Shown here: positions 9,664 through 17,947 of the stretch, in pieces
How positions within the stretch are numbered: position 1 is the stretch's first letter
Layout of the letters: each line of letters starts with the position of its first letter
From: Pseudoalteromonas sp. BSi20652
GTDB lineage: Bacteria; Pseudomonadota; Gammaproteobacteria; Enterobacterales; Alteromonadaceae
Assembly (NCBI RefSeq): GCF_000239855.1
Contig: NZ_BADT01000079.1
Span: 1 to 58,877, forward strand
Length of the DNA stretch: 58,877 nt
Direction: 5' to 3'
Notes under the pieces: generated by a model
Told to the model about the DNA's origin: nothing
Seen by the model: the letters and a program-made list of their open reading frames with translations, nothing else
Databases searched by the model: none
Position numbers and translations under genes: made by a program

Positions 9664-10524
9664 ATGACACTCGAACAAATTAATCAGTATTTAGCTTTTG
9701 TGATATTTACGTATAACGATGTGCAAATTACTGTCGTTAAGGTAATTCAAGTTCCTTTGATATTGTTTGCTATGTGGTTTTTAGTGACACATATAGGCAA
9801 GCTTATAAAAAAAACCTTACAGGCGAAAAAGCTAAGCCAAGATGCGGTGCACTTATTTACGCGTATTTATTTTATATTAAGCATCGCTATTTTAATTTTT
9901 ACCTCCCTTGAAGTATTAAATATTCCACTGACGGCATTTGCATTTGTCTCTGGTGCCATTGCAATTGGTGTGGGGTTTGGTGCACAAAATATTATTAATA
10001 ACTTTATAAGTGGGTGGATATTAATGTGGGAGCGACCAATTCGTATTGGTGATTTTTTAGAAGTCGGTGATGCAAAAGGAGTGGTTGAAACAATAAATAC
10101 ACGTTCAACGCGTATTCGTCGAAACGATGGCGTACATATGCTCATACCCAACAGTCAGTTATTAGAAAACACAGTAACCAACTGGACATTAATTGATGGT
10201 AATGCGCGCTCATCGGTAAGTGTAGGAGTGGCATATGGATCAGATGTACTGCTTGTTAAAAAATTAATTCAGCAAGTACTTGATGATCATGATCTAATTT
10301 TATTAAACCCTAAATCATCAGTTTTATTTGATGACTTTGCTGATAGCTCGCTTGTATTTAATGCTATTTTTTGGGTGTGCGCAGAGTCTGAAACCATGCT
10401 TAGAAGAGTGCGTAGTGATATTCGTTTTAGTATTTACGCTGTATTTGAAAAGCATGATGTAGTGATTGCTTTCCCACAGCGCGATATTCATATCGACGGT
10501 GAAATTGCTTTTAAGCGCTCATAG
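9664..10524 (+). CDS. Mechanosensitive ion channel, MscS family
   Basis: A 286-residue small-conductance mechanosensitive channel. After hydrophobic helices (about 15-105) comes the Gly/Ala-rich pore helix with AIGVGFGAQNIINNFISGWI, then the beta domain with ERPIRIGDFLEVGDAKGVVE and IPNSQLLENTVTNW, both family hallmarks. MscS channels open under hypo-osmotic shock to release solutes. The frame can be extended to a TTG at 9625, but the ATG at 9664 has a GGAA eight bases upstream and gives the normal N-terminus, so I prefer it. A terminator follows. Confidence 0.92.
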   Translation: MTLEQINQYLAFVIFTYNDVQITVVKVIQVPLILFAMWFLVTHIGKLIKKTLQAKKLSQDAVHLFTRIYFILSIAILIFTSLEVLNIPLTAFAFVSGAIAIGVGFGAQNIINNFISGWILMWERPIRIGDFLEVGDAKGVVETINTRSTRIRRNDGVHMLIPNSQLLENTVTNWTLIDGNARSSVSVGVAYGSDVLLVKKLIQQVLDDHDLILLNPKSSVLFDDFADSSLVFNAIFWVCAESETMLRRVRSDIRFSIYAVFEKHDVVIAFPQRDIHIDGEIAFKRS

Positions 10525-10544
10525 TTCAAATATAGTAAATATTT

Positions 10545-10570
10545 AAAGTCGTACCTGGGCGACTTTTTAT
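10545..10570 (+). terminator. Intrinsic terminator of the MscS gene
   Basis: A perfect seven-base stem AAAGTCG/CGACTTT (10545-10551 with 10560-10566) is followed by a T run, 20 bases past the channel stop codon. Confidence 0.7.
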
Positions 10571-10776
10571 ATAAACACAGACGTTTCTATTTTGGGTTAG
10601 CATATAAAATAATACCTTTGTACTACTCTATTTTATGAAAATCAAGAAAGGACATATGTCCTCTGTAATGGGTTTTTACATCTAAAAAGTGATAAAAAAC
10701 GTGATTTTGTAGTTAAATGTTGCAAAAAAGTTTCTAATTATGTCTATATTTATGCAGTAAAATTGTCACACAATGG

Positions 10777-10944
10777 TATAATCCTAATCGTTCGTTCAGC
10801 CTTGTTACGTCGTTTTTGTACTCTCGGCTATAAGGTCCGCGCGCATGACGCAAGTCGCGAAAAATTGAACGAGCCCGCAATGAATACATTGCGCAACACA
10901 AAAAACCGTTGAACAAGAGTGCATACTAAAGGTTAATACCCGAC
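10777..10944 (+). promoter_or_regulatory. Promoter element and structured leader of the TonB-dependent receptor gene
   Basis: A consensus TATAAT sits at 10777-10782, with no good -35 box at the right distance. It is followed by about 155 bases of leader that are clearly more GC-rich than the upstream DNA. The leader has a perfect hairpin GCAATG/CATTGC (10877-10892) and a possible long-range pair CGTTCA/TGAACG across its length. A short minus-strand frame crosses it but does not look like a gene. The length and composition suggest a regulated 5' untranslated region or an embedded small RNA; which one is not decidable here. Confidence 0.45.
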
Positions 10945-13218
10945 ATGAAATCATTAAAAAAATCTGCAATAGCGACAATTATAAACGCTGCACTACTCTC
11001 GGCTGCTGGAACATCTATTTCTGCATTCGCCGCTGAAGAAGAAACGGCTAAAAAAAGCAATCAACTAGAAGTTATTCAAGTTACCGCCCGTAAACGCGTA
11101 GAAAATGCACAAGAAGTACCTGTAGCAGTATCTGCATTACAAGGTGATAACCTTGATGCATACAGTTCCGCAGGTATGGATATTCGCTTTTTAAATGCGA
11201 AAATTCCAAGTTTATCTATTGAATCTTCATTTGGTCGTTCATTCCCACGCTTTTATGTTCGTGGTTTAGGTAATACCGATTTCGATTTAAATGCATCACA
11301 ACCAGTATCACTTGTTGTCGATGAAGTAGTGCAAGAAAATGCGATTTTAAAAGGTTTCCCTGTATTTGATGTTGAACGCGTAGAAGTATTACGTGGTCCA
11401 CAAGGTACTTTATTTGGCCGTAACACGCCAGCTGGCCTTGTTAAATTTGATACTGTTAAACCAAGCCAAGAATTTGATGGTTATGGCTCTGTTTCATACG
11501 GTAGCCGTGGCGCTGTAGACACAAGTGGTGCTGTAGGTGGTGCGTTAACAGACCGTTTATCTGCTCGTGTTTCATTATTATGGCAAGATAAAGATGATTA
11601 CATTGATAACCAAGCTCCAGGCTTTGAAGCTAAAGACGAGCAAGGTGGTTACACTGAAAAAGCGGCACGTGTTCAGTTTTTATACGAAGGCGATGATTTT
11701 ACTGCTTTATTAAACTATCACACACGTGATTTAGATGGCTCGCCTATTGCCTTTCGTGCAAACGTAATTAAACCAGGTACTAATGAGCTTGTAGACAACT
11801 TTGAAAACGATATTGTTTTTCAAGATGCAGCATCTCGTTCTACTCAACAAGTAGAATCGGAAGGCGCAAGCTTAAAGCTTGAGTGGGAACTTAAAAACCA
11901 CACAATCACTTCAATTTCTGCATGGGAAAGTGCTGAAATATATTCGCGCGCTGATATTGACGGCGGTTACGGTGCAGCATTTATCGCTGATGGTAATTAC
12001 CAAGGTCCTGGTATCATTCCATTTGCTTCAGAGAGTGCTGATGGTATTCCAGAGCAGGACCAGTTGACGCAAGAGCTACGTTTATCTAGTAACTTTGATG
12101 GTGATTTAAATTATCAAGTAGGTGTGTTTTACTTTGATGAAGAGCTAACGATTGAAAACTTCAGCTACGATACATTCTCAACACCTAATGCTGGTGCTTT
12201 AAATGGCTATGTTCGTCAACAACAAGACACAACTGCATGGGCTGTATTTGGTTCTTTAGATTATACTTTTTCAGATGATTTAAAAGTAACAGCGGGTCTT
12301 CGTTACTCTGATGATGATAAAGATTTTGTCGCTGATCGTACTCTTAGCCCAATTGGCGGCGGAGCTTTACTTGTAGAACGTGATGTTAGTGACGACCATG
12401 TTAGCTGGGACTTATCTGCAAATTATAAAGTAAACGATGATGTTAACTGGTACGGCCGTGTAGCAAATAGCTTCCGCGCACCTAGTTTACAAGGTCGTAT
12501 TTTGTTTGGTGATGATGTAACAACAGCTGAATCAGAAACGGTAACATCGTACGAAACGGGTATTAAATCAGACGTGTTAGATGGCCAAGGTCGTGTTAAC
12601 GCGACTGTGTTTTATTACACGATGGACGACCAGCAACTTACCGCTGTAGGCGGTGGTGCTAACTTTAACCGTTTAGTTAATGCTGATAAAACGACTGGCT
12701 ATGGTTTTGAGTTAGATACGCAGTGGGTATTGAGCGATGAGTTTAATGCTACATTTAACTTAAGCTACAATAAAACTGAAATCAAAGATAGTAATCTAAG
12801 TATTGCAGCTCCTGACCGTTCAACGTTAAATATTACAGACCCAGTAGTAGACGGTAAAGTATTCCTTGATGGTAATAGCTTACCGCATGCTCCTGAGTGG
12901 ATCTCTAACTTTACGCTTCGCTACACTAAAGAACTTGCCGATGGTAACTTCTTCGCAAGCGGTGATATTTCTTATCGCAGTAAAATCAACATGTTCCTTT
13001 ACGAATCAGTAGAGTTTGAAGGTAAAGAGCTTATTGAAACAGGTTTGCGTACAGGTTACACATGGTCTGAAGGCGATTACGAATACGAAGTTGCTGCATT
13101 TGTTCGTAACTTATTTGACGAGCAACAAGTTATTGGTGCTGTAGACTTTAATAACAATACAGGTATTGTTAACGAAGAGCGTTATGTAGGTGCTGAATTT
13201 AAAGTTAACTTCTTCTAA
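10945..13218 (+). CDS. TonB-dependent outer-membrane receptor
   Basis: A 757-residue TonB-dependent receptor. A signal peptide of about 29 residues ends at AFA before AEEE. A TonB-box-like segment (EVIQVTARKR) leads into the plug domain with VSLVVDEV, FDVERVEVLRGPQGTLFGRNT and GLVKFDT. The 22-strand barrel ends with an aromatic residue (KVNFF), as required for BAM assembly. The plug style with RGPQGTLFGRNTPAG is that of the large family of CirA/FyuA-like and carbohydrate or siderophore receptors; the substrate cannot be named. It has an unusually long leader upstream and a strong terminator downstream. Confidence 0.93.
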   Translation: MKSLKKSAIATIINAALLSAAGTSISAFAAEEETAKKSNQLEVIQVTARKRVENAQEVPVAVSALQGDNLDAYSSAGMDIRFLNAKIPSLSIESSFGRSFPRFYVRGLGNTDFDLNASQPVSLVVDEVVQENAILKGFPVFDVERVEVLRGPQGTLFGRNTPAGLVKFDTVKPSQEFDGYGSVSYGSRGAVDTSGAVGGALTDRLSARVSLLWQDKDDYIDNQAPGFEAKDEQGGYTEKAARVQFLYEGDDFTALLNYHTRDLDGSPIAFRANVIKPGTNELVDNFENDIVFQDAASRSTQQVESEGASLKLEWELKNHTITSISAWESAEIYSRADIDGGYGAAFIADGNYQGPGIIPFASESADGIPEQDQLTQELRLSSNFDGDLNYQVGVFYFDEELTIENFSYDTFSTPNAGALNGYVRQQQDTTAWAVFGSLDYTFSDDLKVTAGLRYSDDDKDFVADRTLSPIGGGALLVERDVSDDHVSWDLSANYKVNDDVNWYGRVANSFRAPSLQGRILFGDDVTTAESETVTSYETGIKSDVLDGQGRVNATVFYYTMDDQQLTAVGGGANFNRLVNADKTTGYGFELDTQWVLSDEFNATFNLSYNKTEIKDSNLSIAAPDRSTLNITDPVVDGKVFLDGNSLPHAPEWISNFTLRYTKELADGNFFASGDISYRSKINMFLYESVEFEGKELIETGLRTGYTWSEGDYEYEVAAFVRNLFDEQQVIGAVDFNNNTGIVNEERYVGAEFKVNFF

Positions 13219-13245
13219 AGATAACCTTAAATTATATTAATTTTT

Positions 13246-13276
13246 AAAAGCCTGCCTTGTGCAGGCTTTTATGTTT
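13246..13276 (+). terminator. Intrinsic terminator of the TonB receptor gene
   Basis: A perfect 10-base stem AAAAGCCTGC/GCAGGCTTTT (13246-13255 with 13261-13270) with a five-base loop and T-rich tail, 28 bases past the receptor stop. Confidence 0.85.
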
Positions 13277-13323
13277 TTATAAAGCTGGTAAAGTAGCGTT
13301 AATTAATTTAAAGAGATAAAAAG

Positions 13324-13623
13324 ATGGCTGGATTTTGGAATTACCGTGTAATTTTTTGTGAAGCAACGAAAGACGAAGCAGCGCAATATCAAATACATGA
13401 AGTAGAGTATAACCTAAATGGTAAAGTGACTAACTGGTCAGAAACAGGCGCAGCCCCTTTTGGTACAACTCTTGATGAATTAAAAGATGACTCAGATCGT
13501 CTAAAAACAGCATTTGATAAGCCAGTACTTAAAGTTGTACGTAAAACCCGTGGCTACGAGCTTGTTGATGTTGAAACGGGTGAGGAAGCAACGGGTGAGC
13601 CGCCAGCTGGCTTAACGCAATAA
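13324..13623 (+). CDS. Small conserved hypothetical protein (99 aa)
   Basis: A 99-residue soluble protein that I cannot assign to a named family. It has no signal peptide, membrane segment or cysteine motif beyond one Cys near residue 12. The N-terminal half looks like a mixed alpha/beta fold (WNYRVIF, YQIHEVEYNLNGKV) and the C-terminus is acidic and proline/glycine-rich. A purine-rich site (AAAGAGATAAAAAG) precedes the ATG. It sits between two terminators, so it is transcribed alone. Codon use resembles that of its neighbours and it looks real. Short proteins of this sort occur as a conserved single gene in marine gammaproteobacteria; function unknown. Confidence 0.75.
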   Translation: MAGFWNYRVIFCEATKDEAAQYQIHEVEYNLNGKVTNWSETGAAPFGTTLDELKDDSDRLKTAFDKPVLKVVRKTRGYELVDVETGEEATGEPPAGLTQ

Positions 13624-13635
13624 CTGTATTTATAC

Positions 13636-13663
13636 AAAAGGTGCTTAAGGCGCCTTTTTTATT
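13636..13663 (+). terminator. Intrinsic terminator of the 99-aa protein gene
   Basis: A nine-base stem with one G-U pair (13636-13644 with 13650-13658) and a T run, starting 13 bases past the stop codon at 13623. Confidence 0.75.
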
Positions 13664-13698
13664 GTTAAAATTTATCTTAGGTTAAATAAGGGATGAGG

Positions 13699-14355
13699 AT
13701 GACTTTAAAAGCAGTGTTATTTGATATGGATGGCACATTAGTTGATTCAGAAAGCATGCACTTTGTATGTTGGAGTAAATTACTTAAACCTTTCGGTGTT
13801 AGTTATTTAGAAAATGATTTTTGTCAGCGCTTTTCAGGACGGCCCACCTTAGAAGCTGCAATAGAGATTAAGCAAGAGCATAACTTATCAGTAACCGCAC
13901 AGTTTTTAGCTGATGAAAAATATCGTCTATTTGGTGAATATGTAATAACACATTTACCGCCACTGATGCCATTTACAGAGCAAACGTTGGCGGCGGTAAA
14001 GGCTAGTCGCTTAAAAATGGCGCTAGTAACAGGCAGTGCTAAAAGTGAAGCCATGCCAATACTAAAAGGTTTAGGGTTTTATGAGCTGTTTGACACGGTG
14101 GTTACAAAAGACGATGTAACTAATCCTAAACCTGCGGGAGATCCTTATAAGCTTGCGCTTGAGCAAATGAATATATCCCCGGGCAATGCAATAGCCGTTG
14201 AGGATACATTTACCGGCGTTACGGCGGCTAAAAACGCCTTGTTACGTGTTGTAGCCATTGCTAATAGCCATACTAAAGATCACGATTTTAGCCACGCTAC
14301 CTATAAAATGGGCAACTTAGATGAGTTTTGGCAATGGGTGCAATCTCAACTATAG
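13699..14355 (+). CDS. HAD superfamily hydrolase, beta-phosphoglucomutase-like
   Basis: A 218-residue haloacid-dehalogenase-type phosphatase. Motif I is FDMDGTLVDSE with the nucleophile aspartate near residue 9; motif II is the VTGSAK region; motif III/IV is KDDVTNPKPAGDPY and AVEDTFTGVTAA. The cap is the helical C1 type, as in beta-phosphoglucomutase and YqaB-like sugar phosphatases. An ATG six bases upstream (13693) is also in frame, but the AAGGG site is correctly spaced only for 13699. The substrate is probably a sugar or similar phosphate; inference only. The ligase gene follows closely. Confidence 0.88.
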   Translation: MTLKAVLFDMDGTLVDSESMHFVCWSKLLKPFGVSYLENDFCQRFSGRPTLEAAIEIKQEHNLSVTAQFLADEKYRLFGEYVITHLPPLMPFTEQTLAAVKASRLKMALVTGSAKSEAMPILKGLGFYELFDTVVTKDDVTNPKPAGDPYKLALEQMNISPGNAIAVEDTFTGVTAAKNALLRVVAIANSHTKDHDFSHATYKMGNLDEFWQWVQSQL

Positions 14356-14367
14356 TTTAAGGTAACT

Positions 14368-15258
14368 TTGATTTGCTTGGATGCACCAATGTTTACTATT
14401 AAACACCTGCTTTTAATTGTTGTTATACTTTTTACGCAATGTATAAGTGCAGCACAACCCTCTGTTTTACTGGCGAAAGTATATGACGAAACTAAACATT
14501 ATGATGTAAGTAAATATTTAGTCAGTGAAAAATATGATGGCGTAAGAGCTATATGGACCGGTACGCAGTTTGTCACTCGCAAGGGCAATATTATCAATGC
14601 GCCGGGCTGGTTTACAGCTCCATTGCCAAATGTATGGCTTGATGGTGAGTTATGGACCAAGCGTGAGCACTTTTCTACGCTAAGTGGCATAGTCAGAACT
14701 AAAAACCCTAATAATCATGATTGGCAAACTATCACTTATAAAGTATTTGATATGCCAGATCCAGCCTTGCCTTTTAGTGCTCGTTATTCAAACTATAATG
14801 AACTTATTAATAGCCTAAACTCGCCGCACATTAGTGCTGTTGAGCAACACAGTTTTATTAACAATGAGCAGCTAACAAAATACTTTGAAAAAATAACTAA
14901 TCAAGGTGCTGAAGGTGTAATGCTTCATTTAGCCAGTGCTAAGCATACTGATGGGCGAAGCAATGCCTTACTAAAATTAAAGCCATATTTGGATGCGGAA
15001 GCGGTTGTAATTGCGCACTTACCCGGTAAAGGTAAATACCAAGACATGTTAGGGGCATTGAAGGTGAAAACAACACAAGGGCAGGTTTTTTCTATTGGTA
15101 CTGGGTTTAGTGATACACAACGAAGATCTCCGCCAGAGATAGGCAGCACTGTAACGTACCGATTTCATGGTTTAACAAAAAACGGTTTACCGCGTTTTGC
15201 TAGTTTTTACGGGTCAGAGATAGTTTATAACATTTATAATTTTCTCAAAGTGTGCTAA
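14368..15258 (+). CDS. ATP-dependent DNA ligase, probably exported (LigE-type)
   Basis: A minimal ATP-dependent DNA ligase of about 290 residues. The adenylation motif EKYDGVRA carries the reactive lysine (55 in this frame). WLDGELW is motif III, EGVMLHL is motif IV and LLKLKPYLDAEAVV contains motif V; a short OB domain follows. A hydrophobic stretch ending in CISAAQP looks like a signal peptide, as in the Haemophilus/Neisseria LigE group thought to work in the periplasm. The frame can start at TTG 14368, which has AAGG five bases upstream, or at ATG 14389, which begins directly before the signal peptide; I cannot decide. It is probably co-transcribed with the HAD gene. Confidence 0.87.
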   Translation: MICLDAPMFTIKHLLLIVVILFTQCISAAQPSVLLAKVYDETKHYDVSKYLVSEKYDGVRAIWTGTQFVTRKGNIINAPGWFTAPLPNVWLDGELWTKREHFSTLSGIVRTKNPNNHDWQTITYKVFDMPDPALPFSARYSNYNELINSLNSPHISAVEQHSFINNEQLTKYFEKITNQGAEGVMLHLASAKHTDGRSNALLKLKPYLDAEAVVIAHLPGKGKYQDMLGALKVKTTQGQVFSIGTGFSDTQRRSPPEIGSTVTYRFHGLTKNGLPRFASFYGSEIVYNIYNFLKVC

Positions 15259-15292
15259 ATTGCGCGGCCTTTTTGGTAATGTTTGGTGAAGT

Positions 15293-16657
15293 ATGTTTGT
15301 AGGTTTTGATTACGGTAGTTCTAATTGTGCTATGGGTGTAATGAGCGAGGGCAATGTTCAATTAGTACCGTTAGAGCAAGGAAAACATTACTTACCGTCT
15401 ACACTTTACACTCATCATAGTGCCTTGGTTGTTGACTTTGTTGCTAAGCATTTACATGGCACAGCCCATGAGCATGACTTTTTAACGCAGCGCCAAGCAT
15501 TATTAAATACCTTACCTCGTATTAAGTCAGACCTTGATTTACAACCTTCAGATGAGACCCTATTTATTGGCCGTGAAGCGATTAGCGAGTACGTGCAGTT
15601 TCCTGAAGAAGGCTACTTTGTTAAGTCCCCTAAATCATTTTTTGGCGCAACAGGTTTAAAGCAAGGTCAAATTAACTTTTTTGAAGATATTGCAACCGCG
15701 ATGATCTTAAAAATTAAGCAACGCGCTGAGCTCTCTTTAGGTAAAACACTTACACAAACTGTGATTGGTCGCCCAGTAAACTTTCAAGCTGTGGGTGGTG
15801 AGCAATCAAATCAACAAGCGGTCGGTATTTTAGAGCGTGCTGCTAAACGTGCTGGTTTTAAAGACGTAGAGTTTTTATATGAGCCACTTGCTGCGGGTAT
15901 CGACTACGAGAGTGATTTAACTCAGGATCAAAAAGTACTCGTTATTGATATTGGTGGTGGTACAAGCGACTGCTCATTTGTACAAATGGGCCCGAGTTTT
16001 AGAGGAAATAACCAGCGCGATAGCGATTTTTTATCGCACAGTGGTAAACGTGTTGGCGGAAACGATTTAGATATTGCGTTGAGCTTTCATGGTTTAATGC
16101 CGTTATTGGGTTTAGGCAGTACGTTTAAATCAGGTCTACCTTTGCCTAATCAAGCGTTTTGGCAAGCGTGTAAAATTAACGATGTAAACTTACAAAGCCA
16201 ATTTTATAGTGAAAGCCATACCCGAGAGCTAAATGCACAATTACGTGATGTAAGTGCACCTGAGCTTTATAAGCGTTTAATACATTTACAGCAAAACAAG
16301 CAAGGTCATCAGTTAGTACAACAAGGTGAAGCGGCTAAAATAGCGCTTTCGTCTGCAAGTGCGTTTGATTGTGATTTAAGCTTTTTAGATAGTGGGCTGA
16401 ATAAAAATGTATCGGTAAGCGATTTAGCTGTTGCCGTTGAGAGTAGTATTAGCCAAATAGTTACTTTAGCAAAACAAGCAATCAGCGACGCTGCGACCAC
16501 GCCAGACATTATTTACTTAACAGGCGGTAGTGCACAATCACCATTGATTAAAGCGGCCTTAAGCGAGCACTTAGGCAATATAAAAATGGTTAACGGGGAT
16601 CACTTTGGTAGTGTAACTGCTGGCCTGACTAAATGGGCCAGCATGCTTTATAAATAA
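15293..16657 (+). CDS. yegD: Hsp70-family chaperone-like protein YegD
   Basis: A 454-residue actin/Hsp70 ATPase-domain protein that matches E. coli YegD in length and along its whole sequence as I recall it. Landmarks are the phosphate-1 loop FVGFDYGSSNCAMGV, WFVKSPKSF-like FVKSPKSFFG, IGRPVNFQ, phosphate-2 VLVIDIGGGTSDCSF and the adenosine motif IYLTGGSAQSPLI. There is no peptide-binding domain, so it is not a full DnaK. Function is uncertain; it is assumed to be a cytoplasmic chaperone-like ATPase. Confidence 0.93.
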   Translation: MFVGFDYGSSNCAMGVMSEGNVQLVPLEQGKHYLPSTLYTHHSALVVDFVAKHLHGTAHEHDFLTQRQALLNTLPRIKSDLDLQPSDETLFIGREAISEYVQFPEEGYFVKSPKSFFGATGLKQGQINFFEDIATAMILKIKQRAELSLGKTLTQTVIGRPVNFQAVGGEQSNQQAVGILERAAKRAGFKDVEFLYEPLAAGIDYESDLTQDQKVLVIDIGGGTSDCSFVQMGPSFRGNNQRDSDFLSHSGKRVGGNDLDIALSFHGLMPLLGLGSTFKSGLPLPNQAFWQACKINDVNLQSQFYSESHTRELNAQLRDVSAPELYKRLIHLQQNKQGHQLVQQGEAAKIALSSASAFDCDLSFLDSGLNKNVSVSDLAVAVESSISQIVTLAKQAISDAATTPDIIYLTGGSAQSPLIKAALSEHLGNIKMVNGDHFGSVTAGLTKWASMLYK

Positions 16658-16676
16658 CCTAGATTACAATCCAGGT
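16657..16676. terminator. Weak hairpin between convergent yegD and mgsA
   Basis: A nine-base stem with one mismatch (ACCTAGATT against AATCCAGGT) exactly fills the gap between the two convergent stops. There is no strong T run in either direction, so terminator function is tentative. Confidence 0.35.
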
Positions 16677-17141
16677 TTAAAGATCTATTTGTCGGGTTGC
16701 GAGATATTTTTCGTAATCTGGCAATGTACGTTCAAGCTCTACATCCATAAGGGGAGAGCTTAATAACATATCTGCACTCACCTCATTACACGCCACCGGA
16801 ATATTCCAAACAGCGGCTAAACGCAGCAATGCTTTAACATCAGGGTCATGAGGCTGTGATGCTAATGGGTCCCAAAAAAATATTAAAACATGTATCTCAT
16901 GTTCTGCTATTTTAGCGCCTAGTTGTTGATCGCCGCCCATTGGACCACTTAAAAGTTGAATAACATCAAGCCCCGTGGTTTTTTGGATTAAATGCCCGGT
17001 AGTACCTGTGCCATATAAAGTGTGCTTACTTAATATATTTTTATGTTTTTCACACCATAATTTTAATGCAGCTTTTTTACCGTCGTGGGCAACTAAAGCT
17101 ATATTTTTTTGTGCGGGAAGAGATTGTCTTTTTTGTTCCAT
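16677..17141 (-). CDS. mgsA: Methylglyoxal synthase
   Basis: A 154-residue methylglyoxal synthase, which converts dihydroxyacetone phosphate to methylglyoxal and phosphate, a bypass of lower glycolysis under phosphate limitation. VAHDGKK binds phosphate near the N-terminus, and GTGTTG is the second phosphate loop. The catalytic Asp71 lies in [11 protein letters not shown] and His98 in [11 protein letters not shown]; both fall at the same numbers as in the E. coli enzyme. Length is normal. It is convergent with yegD. Confidence 0.96.
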   Translation of the reverse strand: MEQKRQSLPAQKNIALVAHDGKKAALKLWCEKHKNILSKHTLYGTGTTGHLIQKTTGLDVIQLLSGPMGGDQQLGAKIAEHEIHVLIFFWDPLASQPHDPDVKALLRLAAVWNIPVACNEVSADMLLSSPLMDVELERTLPDYEKYLATRQIDL

Positions 17142-17208
17142 TTTGATTCTTTTTTATTAGTTAACTTAAACTCTGGGTAATAAGTCTCTTAACCAAAGTG
17201 CAGGTTAG

Positions 17209-17853
17209 TTAAAATAATAGATTGATAGCAAGGGCTATAAATACAATGCCGGTGATCCTATCAATCCAAAGTTGGCTATTTGGGTTACGTCTAAAAAACT
17301 GTGCAATTTTGTCGCCAAAATAAATATACGTGCAGTCAATCGGAAAAGCAAAAATAGGGTAAAGCAAGCCAAAAAAAGCGAGCTGAAAAGTAGCTGATGA
17401 AAGCACTGGATCTACAAATTGCGGAATAAATGCAATAAAAAATAACGCCACTTTAGGGTTTAGCACTTCAGTCATCATTGCTTGAAACATGACATTACTT
17501 TTTTTACTGGTACTGATATGCGGTTTATCGGTTTGCTTGTCATCAGATATAGGCTCTGGCTGCTTTAGCGTGCCTTTAATCATCATAAACCCTAAATAAC
17601 ATAAATATGCTGCGCCTGCATATTGCACTGCGGCATAGGCACTTGGAGAAGCTTTTAGGACTGCGCTTAGGCCTACAACAGCAAATAGAGTATGAATAAC
17701 CCCGCCTAATGCAAAACCAAAAGCACTTTGCATGCCGGCGGCTTTACCATTTGCAAATGTTTGCGCCATTAAAAATGCATTAGATGGACCCGGGGCAACA
17801 GCCATTAAAAAGCTGGCAAATAAAAAAGAGAGTAAAAAGTCAGGGTTGATCAT
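17209..17853 (-). CDS. LysE/RhtB family exporter
   Basis: A 214-residue inner-membrane protein with about six helices and the family N-terminal signature AVAPGPSNAFLM. LysE/RhtB proteins export amino acids or related compounds. A central charged loop (about 110-125) separates the two halves. A GTG directly before the ATG at 17853 could also serve as start. No regulator or biosynthetic gene lies nearby, so the substrate is open. Confidence 0.9.
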   Translation of the reverse strand: MINPDFLLSFLFASFLMAVAPGPSNAFLMAQTFANGKAAGMQSAFGFALGGVIHTLFAVVGLSAVLKASPSAYAAVQYAGAAYLCYLGFMMIKGTLKQPEPISDDKQTDKPHISTSKKSNVMFQAMMTEVLNPKVALFFIAFIPQFVDPVLSSATFQLAFFGLLYPIFAFPIDCTYIYFGDKIAQFFRRNPNSQLWIDRITGIVFIALAINLLF

Positions 17854-17904
17854 CACAATGGGTTATAGATAAAAGATAACCGATATTATCAGGCATGTAG
17901 ATAA

Positions 17905-17930
17905 ATAAAAAGCGGGCTATTGCCCGCTTT
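17905..17930 (-). terminator. Intrinsic terminator of the S8 protease gene
   Basis: A perfect nine-base stem AAAGCGGGC/GCCCGCTTT (17909-17917 with 17922-17930), followed on the minus strand by a T run, 18 bases past the protease stop. Confidence 0.82.
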
Positions 17931-17947
17931 GTAAAGGTTGGTTGTTA

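Noticed and set aside
10734-10916. Minus-strand 60-residue frame across the TonB receptor leader
   Set aside because: It runs opposite to the receptor through a leader with visible secondary structure and lacks a ribosome site; a coincidental frame is more likely.
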